Source of the DNA: UBA8529 sp964390565
GTDB taxonomy: Bacteria > Bacteroidota > Bacteroidia > Bacteroidales > Tenuifilaceae
NCBI GenBank assembly: GCA_964390565.1
Contig: CAYMII010000007.1
Coordinates: 33,327 to 97,326 of the forward strand
DNA: 64,000 nucleotides
Reading direction: 5' to 3'
Shown: piece after piece, positions 59,777-64,000 of the stretch
Numbering within the stretch: position 1 is the stretch's first letter
Layout of the letters: every line of letters begins with the position of its first letter
Translations under genes and position numbers: made by a program
Notes under the pieces: generated by a model
The model's input: the letters and a program-made list of their open reading frames with translations, nothing else
Told to the model about the DNA's origin: nothing
Databases searched by the model: none

Positions 59777-61288
59777 TTAAGATTGTGCTTCGGCGAGCAT
59801 CTTATCGCCTTTCTTGATGGCATCTTCAATGGTACCAACAAGGTTGAAAGCTGCTTCGGGGTATTTATCAACTTCACCATCAATAATCATGTTGAAGCCT
59901 TTGATTGTATCCTTGATGTTTACAATACATCCTGGGATGTTTGTAAAAGCCTCAGCAACGTGGAATGGCTGCGATAAGAATCGCTGTACCCTACGTGCAC
60001 GGTGAACTATAAGTTTATCCTCTTCGGAAAGTTCATCCATACCAAGGATTGCGATAATATCTTGTAACTCCTTGTAACGTTGAAGAATATTAATAACGCG
60101 CTGAGCGGTATTGTAATGTTCTTCACCTACGATATCAGGACTTAAAATACGTGATGTTGAATCAAGTGGGTCAACCGCAGGGTAAATACCAAGCTCCGAA
60201 ATCTTACGACTTAATACTGTGGTAGCATCAAGGTGAGAGAAGGTAGTAGCGGGAGCAGGGTCGGTTAAGTCATCGGCAGGTACATAGATAGCCTGAACCG
60301 AAGTGATTGATCCCTTATTGGTTGATGTAATACGTTCTTGCATTAAACCCATTTCGGTAGAAAGGGTTGGTTGGTAACCTACAGCTGATGGCATACGACC
60401 AAGTAGCGCCGATACTTCAGAACCTGCTTGAGTAAAACGGAAGATGTTGTCGATAAAGAAAAGGATATCTGCACCTTTTCCCTCTTCACCACCATCGCGG
60501 AAATACTCAGCCATGGTTAACCCCGATAATGCAACACGTGCTCTTGCACCGGGTGGTTCGTTCATCTGTCCGAACACCATGGTAAGAAGGGATTTTTTAA
60601 GTTCCTCCTCATTTACTTTTGTTAAATCCCATCCACCTTCTTCCATACTCTTCTTGAACTCTTCACCATAGTTAACAAGTCCAGCTTCAATCATTTCGCG
60701 AAGAAGGTCGTTACCTTCACGGGTACGCTCTCCAACTCCAGCGAAAACAGAGAAACCTTTTGATTGCTTTGCAATATTGTTGATTAGCTCTTGAATGATA
60801 ACTGTTTTTCCAACACCCGCACCACCAAAAAGACCAATTTTACCACCTTTTGAGTATGGCTCAAGTAAGTCAATAACCTTGATACCTGTAAAAAGAACTT
60901 CTTTTTCAGTACTAAGGGTTTCGTATTTTGGAGGGTTATTGTGGATTGAGTAAACCTTATTACGGCTCAAAGTGCTAAGGCCATCAACACCATCACCAAC
61001 AACGTTCATCAATCGACCTTTGATTTGGTCGCCAACGGGCATCGAAATTGTAGCACCAGTTGCACGTGCTTTCATTCCTCTTCTTAACCCATCGGTTGAA
61101 TCCATTGCCACGGTTCTAATTGTGTTTTCACCAATATGTTGTTGGCACTCAACAATCAACAACGAACCATCGTCGCGCTTAATTTCAAGCGCATTGTGAA
61201 TATTTGGAAGTTCCGCACCCGCTTGGGTAAAGGTTATGTCAACTACAGGTCCAATAACCTGAACTAATTCACCATACAAATCGGCCAT
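59777..61288 (-). CDS. atpD: ATP synthase F1 subunit beta
   Basis: The 503-residue catalytic subunit. P-loop GLFGGAGVGKTVIIQELI (about 153-170), GERTREGNDLL, Walker B region DILFFIDNIFRFTQAGSEVS, and DELSEEDKLIVHRARR (about 425) are visible. A reverse -7 element TAATTTTG lies at 61317-61324, about 30 bases upstream. Together with atpC it forms a separate operon from the other subunits at 39971-44914. Confidence 0.99.
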   Translation of the reverse strand: MADLYGELVQVIGPVVDITFTQAGAELPNIHNALEIKRDDGSLLIVECQQHIGENTIRTVAMDSTDGLRRGMKARATGATISMPVGDQIKGRLMNVVGDGVDGLSTLSRNKVYSIHNNPPKYETLSTEKEVLFTGIKVIDLLEPYSKGGKIGLFGGAGVGKTVIIQELINNIAKQSKGFSVFAGVGERTREGNDLLREMIEAGLVNYGEEFKKSMEEGGWDLTKVNEEELKKSLLTMVFGQMNEPPGARARVALSGLTMAEYFRDGGEEGKGADILFFIDNIFRFTQAGSEVSALLGRMPSAVGYQPTLSTEMGLMQERITSTNKGSITSVQAIYVPADDLTDPAPATTFSHLDATTVLSRKISELGIYPAVDPLDSTSRILSPDIVGEEHYNTAQRVINILQRYKELQDIIAILGMDELSEEDKLIVHRARRVQRFLSQPFHVAEAFTNIPGCIVNIKDTIKGFNMIIDGEVDKYPEAAFNLVGTIEDAIKKGDKMLAEAQS

Positions 61289-61316
61289 AGCTGTTTACAT
61301 TAAAATATGATAACGA

Positions 61317-61324
61317 CAAAATTA
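61317..61324 (-). promoter_or_regulatory. -7 element upstream of atpDC
   Basis: Reverse strand TAATTTTG, a full match to TAnnTTTG, about 29 bases before the atpD ATG. A clear -33 element was not found. Confidence 0.45.
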
Positions 61325-61376
61325 GCTAATAAATGAATTAATTACATTAATCCGTAAATCTTTATTTTAAAACAGG

Positions 61377-64000
61377 CTATTTATAAAGCCTGATATAGTT
61401 TTGTAAACTTTTATCAATTTCATTTTTAAGTTCCGATTGGCCATAAGTTTCAGCCAAACCACCTAATTCTTGTAGAGTTTGAATGTTAACCCGTTTGTCG
61501 TAATCAACAACATTATTCAAATTAGCACTTAAGCTGAAATAGTAATTTAGATTTTCGTTTGTTGCCCTTAGATAATCTTTAACCATCTTGTTAGCCTTTT
61601 CGGTTTCATTTAACTTGTAGAAAACCTCAATGGTTCCAAATGTGAAAAGATCGTAAGGGTACTTATCTTGTGGCATAAGAGTATATATCTTATTAGCAAC
61701 TGCTAATGCCGAATCCTTTTTATTTTCAGCAATTAACGCTTCTGATAATCGGTTAAAATTGTTTCGAAGACGGAGAACTGTTGTTGTACGTTGGTTATTG
61801 TGATCAATATTTACATCGGGTTGATCCATTCTTCCCCAACGGAACTTGTTCATTATATTGTTGTAAAGAATTTCAGAATCAATTCGTCCAATTGCTAAAT
61901 AACCATCCGATTTAGTTTTTATTGGAATTAATCGATAGGCGAAGCCTTCGAGTTGATAGTATTCGCTTAACCCAATATCCGAATCACCATAAGGCGAAAC
62001 AAAATAAATTGGGCGTTTCCAGTTATTGTTGGCGATAATATCGAGCATAATCATATCGCTCTTTTGGATATAACTTTTCTTAAGGCTCCATTGAATCTCA
62101 TCAACAATATTTGAAGAGTTTTCAGGCTTAACAGTACCTGTTGAAAGAACCGCATTTTTATCAATAGTTAATTTATAGCTTTTTGTGGGTAGGTACGCAA
62201 CCGGCTCCTCGTTAGGAACATTGTATTTTGTTTCAGGTTTATCGCTTGCTAAAAAGTCCATAACCTGTTTTAGCTCTATCGCTTGATTAAATCTGTCGAT
62301 GATGTAAACGATATCACGCTTTCCTTGAACATACTGATCTTTGGTCATACTAATTGGAAGAGGCTCTGATTCATAAGCCTTCATCTTCATCTGATCAATA
62401 TACCAATCGGTTCCAAGCAAGCTAAGGTTACAAACGCGAACATCGGTTCTTATCCCTTCAACTTCTTGTGCATACCAAAGCGGGAAGGTATCGTTATCCC
62501 CATTTGTAAAAAGGATTGCATTTGGGGCACAAGAATTTAAGTAGTTATAAGCGTAATCTCTGGCCGTATATCTACCAGAACGATCGTGATCGTCCCAGTT
62601 TTGTGCGCCCATAATTAATGGAACACAAATACATGCTGCTGTTGCAACAACATTTCGCCCAGTTGGCTGAAGTATTTTCGAAAGACCTTCAGCAACAGCC
62701 AATACGCCAATTCCAATCCAAATTGCAAAAGCATAGAATGAGCCTGCGAAGGCATAATCGCGTTCGCGAGGTTGTAATGGGTATTGATTTAGATAAACAA
62801 CTATAGCTATACCTGTAAGAATGAATAATAGTGCAACAACGATTAGATTTCGTTTATCGCGTAGGTACTGAAAACCGATTCCAAGTAAACCAAGTATCAG
62901 CGGAAGGAAAAAGTATTTATTTCGACCAATTGAATTAAGTTGTTCTGTTGTAAGGCGATCTTGATTACCTAAATGTATTGCATCTATTGGTTTAATACCG
63001 CTAATCCAGTTCCCATTCATTAGTCCTCCATGACTTTGAACATCATCTTGGCGTCCAACGAAGTTCCACATAAAGTACCTAAAATACATAAAGCCTAGCT
63101 GATAGCTAAAGAAGAACTGAAGATTTTCTCCAAAAGTTGGAACATTCCTTACTTCTTGCTCACCGTTTTGATTTGTTACTCGTTCGGGAGTGCCTACAAT
63201 GTTTGCCCATTTTTTGTACTCGTCTTCGTGACCATCACCAGGGCTCCACATGCGAGGGAATATGGTTTTAAATCTATCGTCGAATTTGTAGTTAGTTTTT
63301 AAATAAGTTCTAACATACTTGCCGTTTTGGGGAGTAAAGGTTGTTTCAGTTTCATCGCTAGCAACAGGTGCATTATAATACTGACCATAGACCAATGGCC
63401 TATCGCCATACTGCTCGCGATTTAGGTAGTGTTTTAGCGCAAAAATGTTTGATGGGCTATTCTCGTTTAATGGTGTATTTGCTGATGATCGAATAAGAAT
63501 AAGCGCATACGAAGAGTAACCAATTAGGATAACTGTTATAGAAAGAATAATTGTATTCGCTAAAACTTTTTTATGGATGATAGTGTATCTGATAGCCCAA
63601 ACAAGAAGACTACCAATAGCAATTACAAAAACAACTAACCCTGAATGTAATGGCAAACCAAATCCATTTACAAAAAGAAGTTCAAACCATGATGCCAATA
63701 CAACTGTAAAGGGAATTATGAAGTACATTACAAAACCAAGAATTGCAACAGCAGAGATACTTGCAAGAACTAAGCCTTTTTTGGTTGGTGTATAGTTTTT
63801 AAAATAGTAGATAAAAACAATTGCAGGAATTGTAAGCAGGTTTAGAAGGTGAACACCTATTGATAAACCCATCATATATGCTATGAAAATCAACCAACGA
63901 TTGGCATAAGGTTTTTCAACTTCATTTTCCCATTTAAGAATTGCCCAAAAAACAATTGCAGTAAAAAAGGATGATAAAGCGTAAACTTCGCCTTCAACAG
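61377..64000 (-). CDS. DUF2723 multi-spanning glycosyltransferase-like protein, N-terminus outside window
   Basis: At least 874 codons, open to the end of the window, so the first part is missing. It shows VEGEVYALSSFFTAIVFW near the edge, then eight or more membrane helices (until about 62640 on the strand), and a soluble C-terminal half with TNGDNDTFPLWYAQEVEGIR and a TPR-like end. DUF2723 is the domain of human TMEM260, an O-mannosyltransferase, so a role in protein or lipid O-glycosylation from a polyprenyl-linked donor is likely. In Bacteroidota it is found as a stand-alone gene. Confidence 0.85.
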   Translation of the reverse strand, partial: VEGEVYALSSFFTAIVFWAILKWENEVEKPYANRWLIFIAYMMGLSIGVHLLNLLTIPAIVFIYYFKNYTPTKKGLVLASISAVAILGFVMYFIIPFTVVLASWFELLFVNGFGLPLHSGLVVFVIAIGSLLVWAIRYTIIHKKVLANTIILSITVILIGYSSYALILIRSSANTPLNENSPSNIFALKHYLNREQYGDRPLVYGQYYNAPVASDETETTFTPQNGKYVRTYLKTNYKFDDRFKTIFPRMWSPGDGHEDEYKKWANIVGTPERVTNQNGEQEVRNVPTFGENLQFFFSYQLGFMYFRYFMWNFVGRQDDVQSHGGLMNGNWISGIKPIDAIHLGNQDRLTTEQLNSIGRNKYFFLPLILGLLGIGFQYLRDKRNLIVVALLFILTGIAIVVYLNQYPLQPRERDYAFAGSFYAFAIWIGIGVLAVAEGLSKILQPTGRNVVATAACICVPLIMGAQNWDDHDRSGRYTARDYAYNYLNSCAPNAILFTNGDNDTFPLWYAQEVEGIRTDVRVCNLSLLGTDWYIDQMKMKAYESEPLPISMTKDQYVQGKRDIVYIIDRFNQAIELKQVMDFLASDKPETKYNVPNEEPVAYLPTKSYKLTIDKNAVLSTGTVKPENSSNIVDEIQWSLKKSYIQKSDMIMLDIIANNNWKRPIYFVSPYGDSDIGLSEYYQLEGFAYRLIPIKTKSDGYLAIGRIDSEILYNNIMNKFRWGRMDQPDVNIDHNNQRTTTVLRLRNNFNRLSEALIAENKKDSALAVANKIYTLMPQDKYPYDLFTFGTIEVFYKLNETEKANKMVKDYLRATNENLNYYFSLSANLNNVVDYDKRVNIQTLQELGGLAETYGQSELKNEIDKSLQNYIRLYK

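Noticed and set aside
1..64000. tRNA, rRNA, CRISPR array or prophage
   Set aside because: No T-loop-like GTTCAAATCC, rRNA stretch, regular direct repeat array or phage structural gene was recognised by eye; a covariance or repeat search could still find something short.

Overview
The window is chromosomal DNA from a member of the Bacteroidota, probably Bacteroidales or a close relative. The evidence is gene content and promoter style. Lineage-typical genes include a long multi-domain IspG, DUF4271-hemD-rnpA-yidD, a GT9/DUF4254 pair, DUF4834, DUF2723 and an ATP synthase locus with atpDC split from atpBEFHAG. Several intergenic regions carry the Bacteroidota promoter pattern (TTTG or TTG, about 20 bases, TAnnTTTG) and few genes have strong Shine-Dalgarno sequences. 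No rRNA, tRNA or CRISPR array was recognised. Most of the window is core, housekeeping DNA.

Layout. 1-8.3 kb: the 5' part of ispG (reverse), a tandem universal stress protein, a phosphoethanolamine-transferase-like membrane sulfatase-fold enzyme, RNase R and a TlpA-like lipoprotein. 8.4-16.8 kb: an unusual sugar transferase (reverse), a large DUF3352-like/beta-propeller envelope protein with a DUF4834 protein and a ROK kinase, aminopeptidase P, and an Omp85-type outer-membrane barrel (reverse). 17.3-31.8 kb, visibly more AT-rich at its start: nadA-ruvB, a reverse block (Crp/Fnr regulator, pheS, a cyclophilin lipoprotein), then a long forward run of dut, an EnvC-like protein, an RsbW-like ATPase, ybeY, mnmG, two parS-like palindromes, adenine deaminase, uvrC, DUF4271 and hemD. 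31.8-39.1 kb: rnpA-yidD, a reverse AsmA-like/histidine kinase operon, a TPR-SpoIIE phosphatase and a rhomboid protease.

39.1-44.9 kb: bactofilin, an AtpI-like protein and atpBEFHAG. 45.1-49.5 kb: an MMPL/RND exporter with a polyprenyl synthetase, then a second universal stress protein. 49.5-55.1 kb (reverse): mnmH (selU), an AIM24-like protein, rsgA, a YitT-family membrane protein, a GT9 glycosyltransferase and DUF4254. 55.2-58.8 kb is the only clearly accessory stretch. It holds a small toxin-antitoxin pair and a DUF3592-like protein placed between a U32 peptidase gene and a duplicated fragment of that gene's own 3' end. Next to it is a frameshifted REP-associated (Y1/HUH) transposase gene flanked by paired inverted hairpins. 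58.8-64 kb (reverse): a secreted alpha/beta hydrolase directly behind atpDC, and most of a DUF2723 membrane glycosyltransferase-like protein that runs off the window.

The best candidates for follow-up are the transposase with REPIN-like ends whose two hairpins differ by compensatory changes, the U32 3'-end duplication bracketing the toxin-antitoxin islet, the parS-like pair after mnmG, and the methyltransferase-like/sugar-transferase fusion. I saw no large undescribed multi-gene defence or biosynthetic system.
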